A stretch of DNA of 64,000 bases. Origin: Lingula anatina. Taxonomy: Eukaryota > Brachiopoda > Lingulata > Lingulida > Lingulidae. Position 1 is the stretch's first letter. Each line of letters begins with the position of its first letter. The notes beneath the pieces are model-generated. The model worked only from the letters and a program-made list of their open reading frames with translations, was not told the DNA's origin and did not search any database. The stretch lies in NCBI RefSeq assembly GCF_001039355.2, contig NW_019775880.1:77777-141776 (forward strand), written 5' to 3'. The translations under genes and the position numbers were made by a program. Of this stretch, positions 13,901 through 25,442 are shown one piece after another.

Positions 13901-14760
13901 TCCAATCATCTCATGTCAATATCAAATCATTCAACTGCATAATTATATCTTGACATCCAGCAAAATTCTTTAATGTCAAATTACACAATTAAGATATTAT
14001 GATTATTTTTGTAAGAATTAAATGAAAATCATTGTGCTCTACATGTGCAAGATCATGCTCATCTTGAGTACATCTTAACACTTATCACACTCCACCAATC
14101 TAATTCATCTTATCTATAATGGTAAGTGAGTTGCAAACAAGGGGGCAGTGTGAAATGTCTTTCAATTATGAAGATCTTTTAGTTGGATATTTTGGAATTC
14201 TTAGGCATCATTGTGGAGATTGAATTTTGGCATGAGGTTAATGACAGATAACTAGTGTTACAAATGTGAAAGCTCTAATTGTTTTTAGCCAGATTAGGTG
14301 ATAAAGGTTTGATCTGAGACGCGCATTTATCTTTATAGTATTTAGCCATAGAATAAAGAGATGAAATGTTAAATAAGTGATTACTTCCATCCAACAGCCA
14401 ATTTAAAGGTTTTATACAACTATCAAATATACTGAATCATATACTTTGGTGAATGTTTGAGAATTTGCTGTGCTATAGTTTGTTGCTTATTTATATAATA
14501 TAATGTATGCATGTAATTATATATCATTTAGTTAAAATTGCATTGTTTTTCTCTTGATATCTCCTTGAAATATATACAAATAAATTATCTGATAACAGGA
14601 AGATCGCCATAGGATAGCCACCTTGATAGGGAACAGTGTGAAGAACTGCCACTCCAGCAGCTCCCCCCAGCCTCTCATCCCAGTTCTCCAGAACATGGCC
14701 CAAGTGGACTCCTCCTCCCCCTCATCAGCACCCCAGGGACATGTGCCACCAGTCAGCTAG
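1958..14760 (+). CDS. NRBP1: Nuclear receptor-binding protein (NRBP) pseudokinase, 14 exons
   Basis: Exons: 1958-2086, 5600-5722, 6057-6158, 6903-7027, 7230-7324, 7856-7939, 10204-10262, 10648-10746, 11005-11137, 11457-11556, 12618-12674, 13009-13195, 13576-13698, 14599-14760. Phases chain without a break to 525 residues, close to vertebrate NRBP1 (about 535). The acidic N-terminus leads into ESPCGRWQKRREE. The kinase-like fold follows: EYMSSGSLKQFL, AWKRWCTQILSALSYLHSC, IAPEYG, VDIYSFGMCAL. The catalytic motifs are replaced as in the family: no Lys in VVWNEV, HGN for HRD, IGS for DFG. The C-terminal part has KFLEDVRSGIYPLT and a conserved tail domain. Known family roles: adaptor in ubiquitin ligase (elongin/cullin) complexes, trafficking and Rac/MLF1 interaction. 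The ATG at 1958 is chosen because it opens the acidic N-terminus. Intron 1 (2087-5599) and intron 6 (7940-10203) hold nothing I recognise. Confidence 0.96.
12237..12428 (-). pseudogene. WD40-like gene fragment, antisense in an NRBP intron
   Basis: On the minus strand a frame of about 45 residues before a stop reads QWVSTVFAHHPNNVLYSG, then ANDGITIKVW. This spacing (W..., hydrophobic, HP, YSG, D, KVW) is that of a WD40 blade and loosely resembles the diphthamide-pathway WD protein DPH7. There is no convincing splice acceptor before it and no neighbouring blade nearby. It is probably a truncated relic or retrocopy inside the intron between NRBP exons 10 and 11. Chance open frame is the alternative. 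Confidence 0.35.
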
Positions 14761-17700
14761 CAAGCTATGTGGAGTCTGCTAATTTTACTACAACCAGTAT
14801 TCACTAGAGATGATGTCTAGGTGTAATCATTATTATCATTACATGATATTGTATTGTGTAACATTACCTGATGCAGGAATGTGGACCAACATGGCCATCA
14901 GATGATCAAAAAGATCGAATGTGGGGTGTCTGATTAAGTACAACTTTTGTTTTTTTGTTGGAATTGTGAATTCTGCATCAATGCTTTTAATCAGCTTTCT
15001 GATTGAGCACATTTTTTCTTCTATTTCAAATCAACTATCTGGTAAAGCACAGTTGACATATATATTCCAGCATATGGTAGGTATTCATAGGTGTATGAAG
15101 TGTTGTCTTTAGTCAAGATCAAGTTGAAGATAAGACCTTTGACATTGGGGCACTTCTCCATGTTGTCTGATTAACCTTAGATCACCAGTGGCAGCAAAGA
15201 CAATCCTATTTATATCTCCACCTATGCCTTTCTCCATCACTGGGCACAGTAAACTCATTTACATACAAGGGATATATTGCATTTGCTGCCACGAGTAGCT
15301 GAAAATGGTCACACTACCTTTGCCTTTAGTGTCATTTTTAACATGACAGTGACACTTAAATGGCATGAAATAGAAATGAACTGTGGCCTATTATTGAGTG
15401 AAAATCATGTGAAATAACATAAATGCCCCTAGATGCTTTTTCATAGCATTGAATTACATGTCAATTTTGATTTTGCTTAATGTAATGATTGGTGCAAGAG
15501 GACAGCTTTAACAAAGGCAGTGCTTAACTAGGCATTTTACCATCTTAACTTTTGAATAATTTGACTCCTTGGCTATAAATGTTCCACAAATTTATTACTA
15601 TTTGCTCAATTCATGTAAGTGTATATATTCATCATAACATCCTCATTATACTAGGAAATAAGTAGTTCAGTTTCCTTGCTACATGTGTAAAATAAGTTAC
15701 TTTATTATTTTCTGTCAAATGCTGGTCTGAGGATCTGAACAGATTGGCAGGTTGATTTGTGCAGTCTTAAGTATAAAAAGTTGATTAATGTCTAAGAGAA
15801 ATTTTCTGTAGTATTAAAAGAGTTTTTATGCAGTGTAATTTAAAGATGCAGAGTGATAATGGAAAGTCCATTGCATCCATCACCAAAACTGCCTTCTGCT
15901 ATGGCCTAAAAAGATGAGGAACTGGTGTCATGACAGACCAGGTGTTTATTGTCTCTGAAGGTGTAATATTTAATTGCAATTTTGAAAGCAAAGGAAGTTT
16001 AAAGAATTTTTGGCTATATATTTAGCAAAACAGTCTTAAGATAGCCTCATGTCATATGTCCTGTCCTATGACTTTAGTTTAATAGCAAGTGTGATAAGGC
16101 AAACCCCCATGCTTTTTGGAGACAAAGTCTGTATCTGTCATGGCATGGAGTGCATGTTTTCATGAGCTGTAATTAAGTGCATTGTGAGAGCTTTTGCAAA
16201 GATGGAATCTCCAGCTTTTTATCGAATTTTAAAATGTTTTATAAATTGTACTGTAGTTTTACTTAGTATTGAACTGTGTGAATAGCAGGAAAGCTGAAAG
16301 TGTGTTTGGTTGAAGTAGAATTGATATCAGATTCTACGGGACCAATGGATTAACAGAAAACTGTTTAAGTGATTTAAGTGTTGTTTTTGGCAGAAAAAAC
16401 ACATGCTGATAAATATAAAATAAATACTTGAGCTTTGTTTTGCCAGTACTGTGCAACTATTTTACTACAAATAAGTATGAATCTTTAAATTTGTGGTAGA
16501 TTTTTCAGAATGAATCTGTCAGATTTGAAGAGGACATAATGGCTGAAAAGAAATCTAGTCATGTTTTTGTGCAATTGTTCAAAACTGATTTCATCCATTG
16601 CACTTCAACTTGTACTAAAAACCAACTGGAATTAAGTTGGCAAGTTCATTCTTTATTTATCTTGAAATTTGTGTTATTTTTCCTTGGTGAATTTAAAGCA
16701 GTGTGGTGATGCTCAATTCCCGCTATGGATTTTGCAAAAACTTGTGCTGGATAGTTAAGATGATCTGGTCAATATTATAATAAGACAAAAGAAATTGTAA
16801 AAGGATAATTAATTTTGGTTTAGCATTGGTTGTCTGAAATTGTAGTGAAGATAATCATGTTATTTTTTATGTACACACACATTGCATTATTATTATTATT
16901 TTGTAATACTATGCTCTTGAGCCAATATCAGGAAATAACTGTTAGATTTCATTATATCTATGTGAAATAACTGTAACTGTTACCATCAGAAGCTTTGGGG
17001 AAAAAAAGTAATTGAAGTATTTTCATCTATTATGGAATCTAACATTAAACATATTTTTTCCCAAAAAAGAATTTTTAGTGAAGTGTGTAAGATTATTATT
17101 ATTATCATTATGCTCAATTTACGATGATTAACCTCTTCATAGCTATTGAAAGGCATGTAACAGTTTGAATTCTGTAATCATCATTAGAAGTATGTTTAAG
17201 ACATAAAAAATGCTGGGAAACTTAAAATGCGTGACTACAAATAAGTCACTTTTGTTTAATTAAATACATATATATCGTCTTCGAAATTCGAGCTACCTGC
17301 TTGGATAACTATACAGTACCTGATGTCACTCAGGATAGTAATATTAATTTGTAAATAATATTAATAATCTTCATAATGGTAGCCCTGTTTAACATTGCTA
17401 TATATTATAGATATGTATTAGTCTAAGAATGATGGCTTATGTCGCCTAACAATGCAATTGTCTGACTTTGGAACAAAAGAGAATGGGTGTGTTATGCAAG
17501 GGTTTCAGATTAGAATATGTGTACAGATATAAGAAAGTAGTGATTGAAGAAAAATGAACCATTTAAGAGAAATAGATGATATACGCATTTGTGTTTGGTT
17601 GTAGATTTGTAATCTTTTACACTGACAGCTGTCTGCATCTGCGGAACTCTATTATTACAATTCTGAACACTTGTTACCATGGTTCATTTCAGGTATGGAA

Positions 17701-19045
17701 AACAACAAATTTGCTTAGATAAATCAAACTACAATGTTTGGTACTGAAAGTGCAATAATATTAGAAATGATTACCCTCTGGAACGGCTACTGCCATAGCT
17801 AACAGTAGAAGCTTGATATAGTATCGTATGGGTGTGTATTATGACTACAAGCTAAAAGAGATTGATATTTATGACTGATAAGGTAAATCTATCAATTTTT
17901 GACCTCCTCCCCGTCAGTGTCTGAGTCTGGGAGACAAAAATTTTCTCACTTAGTGATCACTGTTACTTGATAACAAAATAGAAATCGGTTATCCATGTGG
18001 TGCATTTCAGAGCTATGTCATTTAAAGTTAAGTGTGTAATATATGCTGACCATTATAACTGGCAATGTCTCTGTCTACTGATGGCATATTACCCTCATAG
18101 TCAAGATATCTTAACTTGCAGATATACAAATATACAGCAGCATCGTTATAAACAGTTATTTTTAAGTTGAGTAATTATCAAAGCGAAAATTCGACTGTAA
18201 GCTAGACACTAGACGTTTTTTATTGAGTTCTTTAAACGCTGTTCCTTAATTTAAGAGACGACATGTCAAATATCCATTGCTCAAAGTTGGGACAGCACGT
18301 CACTTCAACAATTTTGGCTCACTTAGGTGAATTCTCAGCGTGTTTGGCCATGGTGCTGGCGATGGTCTCCAGTATTTGGTCGTGCGAGTAGCTCAAAGTA
18401 TACCTGATTTTGTGGCATTTTGCTTAGGTGATTTGTGTGAATGCAAGTCTCCTATTATCTTACAAAAGAATTGATATACATGTACATTGCCAATGAAAAA
18501 TAAAAATTGAAAATTCTTTTTATAATTTCGTTTTTTTTTTGTGTGTGTGTTTGTTTGTGTATACTCACGTGGTCACGTACGTTACATATTGGTTCTATTG
18601 TTTTAATTTAGATATTTTACGTTCAAAACTTTAAACCTTCAAAATTAAAATGGGGAGATGGAAGGGATAACTTTATTTTGGCGAGAAAATTGCCAGAACT
18701 ATTTTCCTGGGATAAACCAATGGCAAATGAATCCATCCCATTATTTTAAAAATAATTTCCCTAAGAGAGTGTAGCCATCTTTGAAAGCCCACGTGGTAAG
18801 CATAGTTTTCAGAATAATTGCGATAACCGCTGTTTTGGTGGTAAAATGGAATCTATTATATTTCTATATGCTGTTTATAAAATATTTATTGTGGAATTTT
18901 GAACTTCATATGAAGAGTTGTTATGCTTTTAAATATGCAGTGTGAATACTTGTCAAAATCCTGATTAATGTTTCTTTTGTGTTGGCCTCCGTCGCGTTGG
19001 AGTGATGTTTTGTACCCTTTGATGAACCTTTTTTATTTATTTATT

Positions 19046-19076
<31 letters not shown>

Positions 19077-19078
19077 GG
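14761..19078 (+). other. NRBP 3' UTR / 3' flank, first copy
   Basis: About 4.3 kb after the NRBP stop is AT-rich and free of recognisable genes. It has several AATAAA hexamers (for example near 16429), so the true polyadenylation site is uncertain. It ends in a poly-T then poly-G run running into the N at 19079. The whole block recurs after that N. Confidence 0.55.
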
Positions 19079-19434
19079 NACAGATAACTAGTGTTACAAA
19101 TGTTAAAGCTCTAATTGCTTTTAGCCAGATTAGGTGATAAAGGTTTGATCTGAGACGCGCATTTATCTTTATAGTATTTAGCCATAGAATAAAGAGATGA
19201 AATGTTAAATAAGTGATTACTTCCATCTAACAGCCAATTTAAAGGTTTTATACAACTATCAAATATACTGAATCATATACTTTGGTGAATGTTTGAGAAT
19301 TTGCTGTGCTATAGTTTGTTGCTTATTTATATAATATAATGTATGCATGTAATTATATATCATTTAGTTAAAATTGCATTGTTTTTCTCTTGATATCTCC
19401 TTGAAATATATACAAATAAATTATCTGATAACAG

Positions 19435-19596
19435 GAAGATCGCCATAGGATAGCCACCTTGATAGGGAACAGTGTGAAGAACTGCCACTCCAGCAGCTCC
19501 CCCCAGCCTCTCATCCCAGTTCTCCAGAACATGGCCCAAGTGGACTCCTCCTCCCCCTCATCAGCACCCCAGGGACATGTGCCACCAGTCAGCTAG
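19435..19596 (+). pseudogene. Second copy of NRBP terminal exon (orphan)
   Basis: This matches NRBP exon 14 (14599-14760) with its acceptor and TAG stop intact, encoding EDRHRIATLIGNSVKNCH and onward. No other NRBP exons accompany it, so it cannot make NRBP alone. It should be read as the allelic copy of exon 14, not as a separate gene. Confidence 0.9.
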
Positions 19597-22500
19597 CAAG
19601 CTATGTGGAGTCTGCTAATTTTACTACAACCAGTATTCACTAGAGATGATGTCTAGGTGTGATCATTATTATCATTACATGATATTGTATTGTGTAACAT
19701 AACCTGATGCAGGAATGTGGACCAACATGGCCATCAGATGATCAAAAAGATCGAATGTGGGGTGTCTGATTAAGTACAACTTTTGTTTTTTTGTTGGAAT
19801 TGTGAATTCTGCATCAATGCTTTTAATCAGCTTTCTGATTGAGCACATTTTTTCTTCTATTTCAAATCAACTATCTGGTAAAGCACAGTTGACATATATA
19901 TTCCAGCATATGGTAGGTATTCATAGATGTATGAAGTGTTGTCTTTAGTCAAGATCAAGTTGAAGATAAGACCTTTGACATTGGGGCACTTCTCCATGTT
20001 GTCTGATTTACCTTAGTTCACCAGTGGCAGCAAAGACAATCCTATTTATTTCTCCACCTATGCCTTTCTCCATCACTGGGCACAGTAAACTCATTTTACA
20101 TACAAGGGATATATTGCATTTGCTGCCACGAGTAGCTGAAAATGGTCACACTACTTTTACCTTTAGTGTCATTTTTGACATGACAGTGACACTTAAATGG
20201 CATGAAATAGAAATGAACTGTGGCCTATTATTGAGTGAAAATCATGTGAAATAACATAAATACCCCTAGATTCTTTTTCATAGCTTTGAATTACATGTCA
20301 ATTTTGATTTTGCTTAATGTAATGATTGGTGCAAGAGGACAGCTTTAACAAAGGCAGTGCTTAACTAGGCATTTTACCATCTTAACTTTTGAATAATTTG
20401 ACTCCTTGGCTATAAATGTTCCACAAATTTATTACTATTTGCTCAATTCATGTAAGTGTATATATTCATCATAACATCCTCATTATACTAGGAAATAAGT
20501 AGTTCAGTTTCCTTGCTACATGTGTAAAATAAGTTACGTTATTATTTTCTGTCAAATGCTGGTCTGAGGATCTGAACAGATTGGCAGGTTGATTTGTGCA
20601 GTCTTAAGTATAAAAAGTTGATTAATGTCTAAGAGAAATTTTCTGTAGTATTAAAAGAGTTTTTATGCAGTGTAATTTAAAGATGCAGAGTGATAATGGA
20701 AAGTCCATTGCATCCATCACCAAAACTGCCTTCTGCTATGGCCTAAAAAGATGAGGAACTGGTGTCATGACAGACCAGGTGTTTATTGTCTCTGAAGGTG
20801 TAATATTTAATTGCAATTTTGAAAGCAAAAGAAGTTTAAAGAATTTTTGACTATATATTTAGCAAAACATTCTTAAGATAGCCTCATGTCATATGTCCTG
20901 TCCTATGACTTAAGTTTAATAGCAAGTGTGATAAGGCAAATCCCCATGCTTTTTGGAGACGAAGTCTGTATCTGTCATGGCATGGAGTGCATGTTTTCAT
21001 GAGCTGTAATTAAGTGCATTGTGAGAGCTTTTGCAAAGAATGAATCTCCAGCTTTTTATCGAATTTTAAAATGTTTTATAAATTGTACTGTGGTTTTACT
21101 TAGTATTGAACTGTGTGAATAGCAGGAAAGCTGAAAGTGTGTTTGGTTGAAGTAGAATTGATATCAGATTCTACGGGACCAATGGATTAACAGAAAACTG
21201 TTTAAGTGATTTAAGTGTTGTTTTTGGCAGAAAAAACACATGCTGATAAATATAAAATAAATACTTGAGCTTTGTTTTGCCAGTACTGTGCAACTATTTT
21301 ACTACAAATAAGTATGAATCTTTAAAATTTGTGGTAGATTTTTCAGAATGAATCTGTCAGATTTGAAGAGGACATAATGGCTGAAAAGAAATCTAGTCAT
21401 GTTTTTGTGCAATTGTTCAAAACTGGTTTCATCCATTGCACTTCAACTTGTACTAAAAACCAACTGAAATTAAGTTGGAAAGTTCATTCTTTATTTATCT
21501 TGAAATTTGTGTTATTTTTCCTTGGTGAATTTAAAGCAGTGTGGTGATGCTCAATTCCTGCTGTGGATTTTGCAAAAACTTGTGCTGGATAGTTTAGATG
21601 ATCTGGTCAATATGATAATAAGACAAAAGAAATTGTAAAGGGATAATTAATTTTGGTTTAGCATTGGTTGCCTGAAATTGTAGTGAAGATAATCATGTTA
21701 TTTTTTATGTACACACACATTGCATTATTATTATTATTATTTTGTAATACTATGCTCTTGAGCCAATATCAGGAAATGACTGTTAGATTACATTATATCC
21801 ATGTGAAATAACTGTAACTGTTACCATCATAAGCTTTGGGGAAAAAAAGTAATTGAAGTATTTTCATCTATTATGGAATCTAACATTAAACATATTTTTT
21901 CCCAAAAAAGAATTTTTAGTGAAGTGTGTAAGATAATTCATTATGCTCAATTTATGATGATTAACCTCTTCATAGCTATTGAAAGGCATGTAATAGTTTG
22001 AATTCTGTAATCATCATTAGAAGTATGTTTAAGACATAAAAAATGCTGGGAAACTTAAAATGCGTGACTACAAATAAGTCACTTTTGTTTAATTAAATAC
22101 ATATATATTGTCTTCGAAATTCGAGCTACCAGCTTGGATAACTATACAGTACCTGATGTCACTCAGGATAGTAATATTAATTTGTAAATAATATTAATAA
22201 TCTTCATAATGGTAGCCCTGTTTAACATTGCTATATATTATAGATATGTATTAGTCTAAGAATGATGGCTTATGTCGCCTAACAATGCAATTGTCTGACT
22301 TTGGAACAAAAGAGAATGGGTGTGTTATGCAAGGGTTTCAGATTAGAATATGTGTACAGATATAAGAAAGTAGTGATTGAAGAAAGATGAACCATTTAAG
22401 AGAAATAGATGATATACGCATTTGTGTTTGGTTGTAGATTTGTAATCTTTTACACTGACAGCTGTCTGCATCTGCGGAACTCTATTATTACAATTCTGAA

Positions 22501-23733
22501 CACTTGTTACCATGGTCCATTTCAGGTATGAAAAACAACAAATTTGCTTAGATAAATCAAACTACAATGTTTGGTACTGAAAGTGCAATAATATTAGAAA
22601 TGATTACCCTCTGGAACGGCTACTGCCATAGCTAACAGTAGAAGCTTGATATAGTAACGTATGGGTGTGTATTATGACTACAAGCTAAAAAAGATTGATA
22701 TTTATGACTGATAAGGTAAATCTATCAATTTTTGACCTCCTCCCCGTCAGTGTCTGAGTCTGGGAGACAAAAATTTTCTCACTTAGTGATCACTGTTACT
22801 TGATAACAAAATAGAAATCGGTTATCCATGTGGTGCATTTCAGAGCTATGTCATTTAAAGTTAAGTGTGTAATATATGCTGACCATTATTACTGGCAATG
22901 TCTCTGTCTACTGATGGCATATTACCCTCATAGTCAAGATATCTTAACTTGCAGATATACAAATATACAGCAGCAACGTTATAAACAGTTATTTTTAAGT
23001 TGAGTAATTATCAAAGCGAAAATTCGACTGTAAGCTAGACACTAGACGTTTTTTATTCAGTTCTTTAAACGCTGTTCCTTAATTTAAGAGACGACATGTC
23101 AAATATCCATTGCTCAAAGTTGGGACAGCACATGTCACTTCAACAATTTTGGCTCACTTAGGTGAATTCTCAGCGTGTTTGGCCATGGTGCTGACGATGG
23201 TCTCCAGTATTGGGTCGTGCGAGTAGCTCAAAGTATACCTGATTTTGTGGCATTTTGCTTAGGTGATTTGTCTGAATGCAAGTCTCCTATTGTCTTACAA
23301 AAGAATTGATATACATGTACATTGCCAATGAAAAATAAAAATTGAAAATTCTTTTTAATATTTCGTTTTTTTTTTGTGTGTGTTTGTTTGTGTATACTCA
23401 CGTGGTCACATACGTTACATAGTGGTTCTATTGTTTTAATTTAGATATTTTACGTTCAAAACTTAAAACCTTCAAAATTAAAATGGGGGGATTGAAGGGA
23501 TAACTTTATTTTGGCGAGAAAAGTGCCAGAACTATTTTCCTGGGATATATCAATGGCAAATTGATCCATCCCATTATTTTAAAAATAATTTCCCTAAGAG
23601 AGTGTAGCCATCTTTGAAAGCCCACGTGGTAAGCATAGTTTTCAGAATAATTGCGATAACCGCTGTTTTGGTGGTAAAATGGAATCTATTATATTTCTAT
23701 ATGCTGTTTATAAAATATTTATTGTGGAATTTT

Positions 23734-23862
23734 GAATCTCATATGAAGAGTTGTTATGCTTTTAAATATGCAGTGTGAATCTCATAAGAAGAGTTGTTAT
23801 GCTTTTAAATATGCAGTGTGAATCTCATAAGAAGAGTTGTTATGCTTTTAAATATGCAGTGT
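23734..23862. repeat. Three 43-bp tandem units
   Basis: Three head-to-tail units begin GAATCTCATAAGAAGAG and end ATGCAGTGT (23734-23776, 23777-23819, 23820-23862). The corresponding place in the first duplicate (about 18900-18942) has a single unit. This is an allelic copy-number difference within the NRBP 3' flank. Confidence 0.9.
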
Positions 23863-24088
23863 GAATACTTGTCAAAATCCTGATTAATGTTTCTTTTGTG
23901 TTGGCCTCCGTCGGGTTGGAGTGATGTTTTGTACCCTATGATGAACCTTTTTTATTTATTTATTTATTTTTTTTTTTTTGGGGGGGGGGGGAGGGGGATT
24001 CTTCTACTCCCCAGGGAGCGTGCAGTGCATGCAGCGGCAGTATGTGGTACTTCTAATTCTATCATCTGCATAAAGTTGAATTAAGTTG

Positions 24089-24106
24089 AATAAAGTTTTA
24101 AATAAA
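24089..24106 (+). terminator. Candidate polyadenylation signals
   Basis: Two AATAAA hexamers occur at 24089-24094 and 24101-24106, beyond the end of the duplicated block. They are possible 3' ends for an NRBP transcript with a long 3' UTR. Earlier AATAAA hexamers exist, so which is used is unknown. Confidence 0.35.
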
Positions 24107-24109
24107 GTT

Positions 24110-25280
24110 TCATTGGTTATCTAATAAATAATTGAACGGGCCTTTTGAAAATTTTGGATTTCTTCTCCATGCTTGGTTTAATATTGCATTCTGTTACATC
24201 AGGTAGAGCCCTGCTTTTTGAAGTAAATAAATTTCAAGTTTCTGAGAAGAATTATTGTACTTTAAAATAAAGGTAGAATATTCTTTCGAAAAAAAAGCTG
24301 GAGTGTTTTCCATCATGCTGTCTACCTGTATTTATGTATTTTCAATCGTTTTAAATAAATAGAGGAACTTATCTCGATTCTTGAGAACAATATTTGTTTT
24401 CTAATACTAAGAAAAAAGTGATAAGGTGATGTTCGTGACAAGCCACATGTGAAAGAATGGTAGTCCTAGGAATGGAAGTCCGGGCTCCCTTATGACTAGT
24501 ACAGGCTAGGTTTAGTCGGAGTACAGGGGTTAGTAGCCTATACGGGACGGATGTCACCTGTGCAAAGTTAAGGGGAACGGTCTACAGTTTCTAGCCGACG
24601 TCCATTCCTGTTACGTCGGGCTACATAAAACACACTTACAAAATGCGCCATGCTCTTATGTTTGTATTAAAAAACGTCATTTTGCTTTTACATATGCAGT
24701 TCTACGCCTTACAATTACTTTCTCTATGCTTTATACCAAATAGTCTGTATTATGTCTAAACCGTCACCTGACGGAGGGCATCTGCTTGAAGAAAATAGCC
24801 AGCCTTGTCACTTATATATTTTGCTCCCTGACGAATTAAAGCACGTACAATGTAAAGGAAGCCACTTTCCCATCTTGGGACGAACACACTGGACTGCTCG
24901 CAGTATTTGGGGAAATAATGAAGGGAAGGGCAAGATTTAATTAAAGCATACTACTAATTGATTCACTTGTTCTTTAAACACATTATCCGTCCTTTGTCCG
25001 ATAGGTGTTTCGTGAAGGCTTAATAGTGAGAAAATGTTTATCTGTGCATTTCCCTCAAATTACTGATGAACCGTGCTGATATTAACTATCTGACAAGAAG
25101 ATACTCTCTTCTTACCATGCGACCAACTAGCATGACGGTTGTCATTACATAGGAGTGTTGGTATCGGTATCTCCAGCTTGTTAAGTTTAACTCTGACTCT
25201 ACGGCGTGTGTGGTGCGTGCTCTATTGTGAAGACTAATGAATATTTCGCCGGTTGATGACAGTGAAGGATTGTTATTTCG
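24110..25280. other. Intergenic spacer, NRBP to chitinase
   Basis: About 1.2 kb with short open frames only (for example 24752-24940 on +, 24369-24557 on -). None resembles a known protein. No RNA gene or transposon ends were recognised. Confidence 0.5.
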
Positions 25281-25290
25281 TGACGTATAA

Positions 25291-25442
25291 CTTTTAAATA
25301 CACACACTCTCTCTCTCGAGTGGAATAACCTTATTGTTTAAGGGAGCTTGTGAGATTTCGAGAACTTCACATCAACAAGTAACGCGAAGCCGGAAAGAAG
25401 TCGACGTTGGAGCGCCGAGTTGCGGCGTGAAATACAGTCATG
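25291..25442 (+). promoter_or_regulatory. Possible chitinase promoter and first exon
   Basis: A TATA-like CTTTTAAATA (25291-25300) is followed by a CT-rich run, then a mainly untranslated first exon. That exon ends CAGTCATG directly before GTAAGA at 25443. The ATG at 25440-25442 is the last codon of the exon and would join in frame to the ATG opening exon 2. The donor is good; the TATA box and start site are inference. Confidence 0.35.

Larger units (their letters stand above)
14244..23993. repeat. 4.8-kb direct duplication with a single N at the junction
   Basis: 14244-19078 and 19080 to about 23993 are near-identical in direct orientation (offset 4836 at the start). They contain the last NRBP intron end, exon 14 and the 3' flank. 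Differences are scattered substitutions, short indels and a repeat-number change at 23734. The N at 19079 lies exactly between the copies and is preceded by a poly-G run. Most likely two haplotypes left unmerged; a real 5'-truncated tandem copy is less likely. Confidence 0.9.

Noticed and set aside
19757-20254. Open frames in the NRBP 3' flank (also at 14921)
   Set aside because: Present in both haplotype copies but with no recognisable protein. The second frame (20024) is interrupted in the other copy, where an indel changes it.
24752-24940. Small ATG-initiated frame upstream of the chitinase
   Set aside because: 62 codons, no signal peptide, domain or splice context that I can support.
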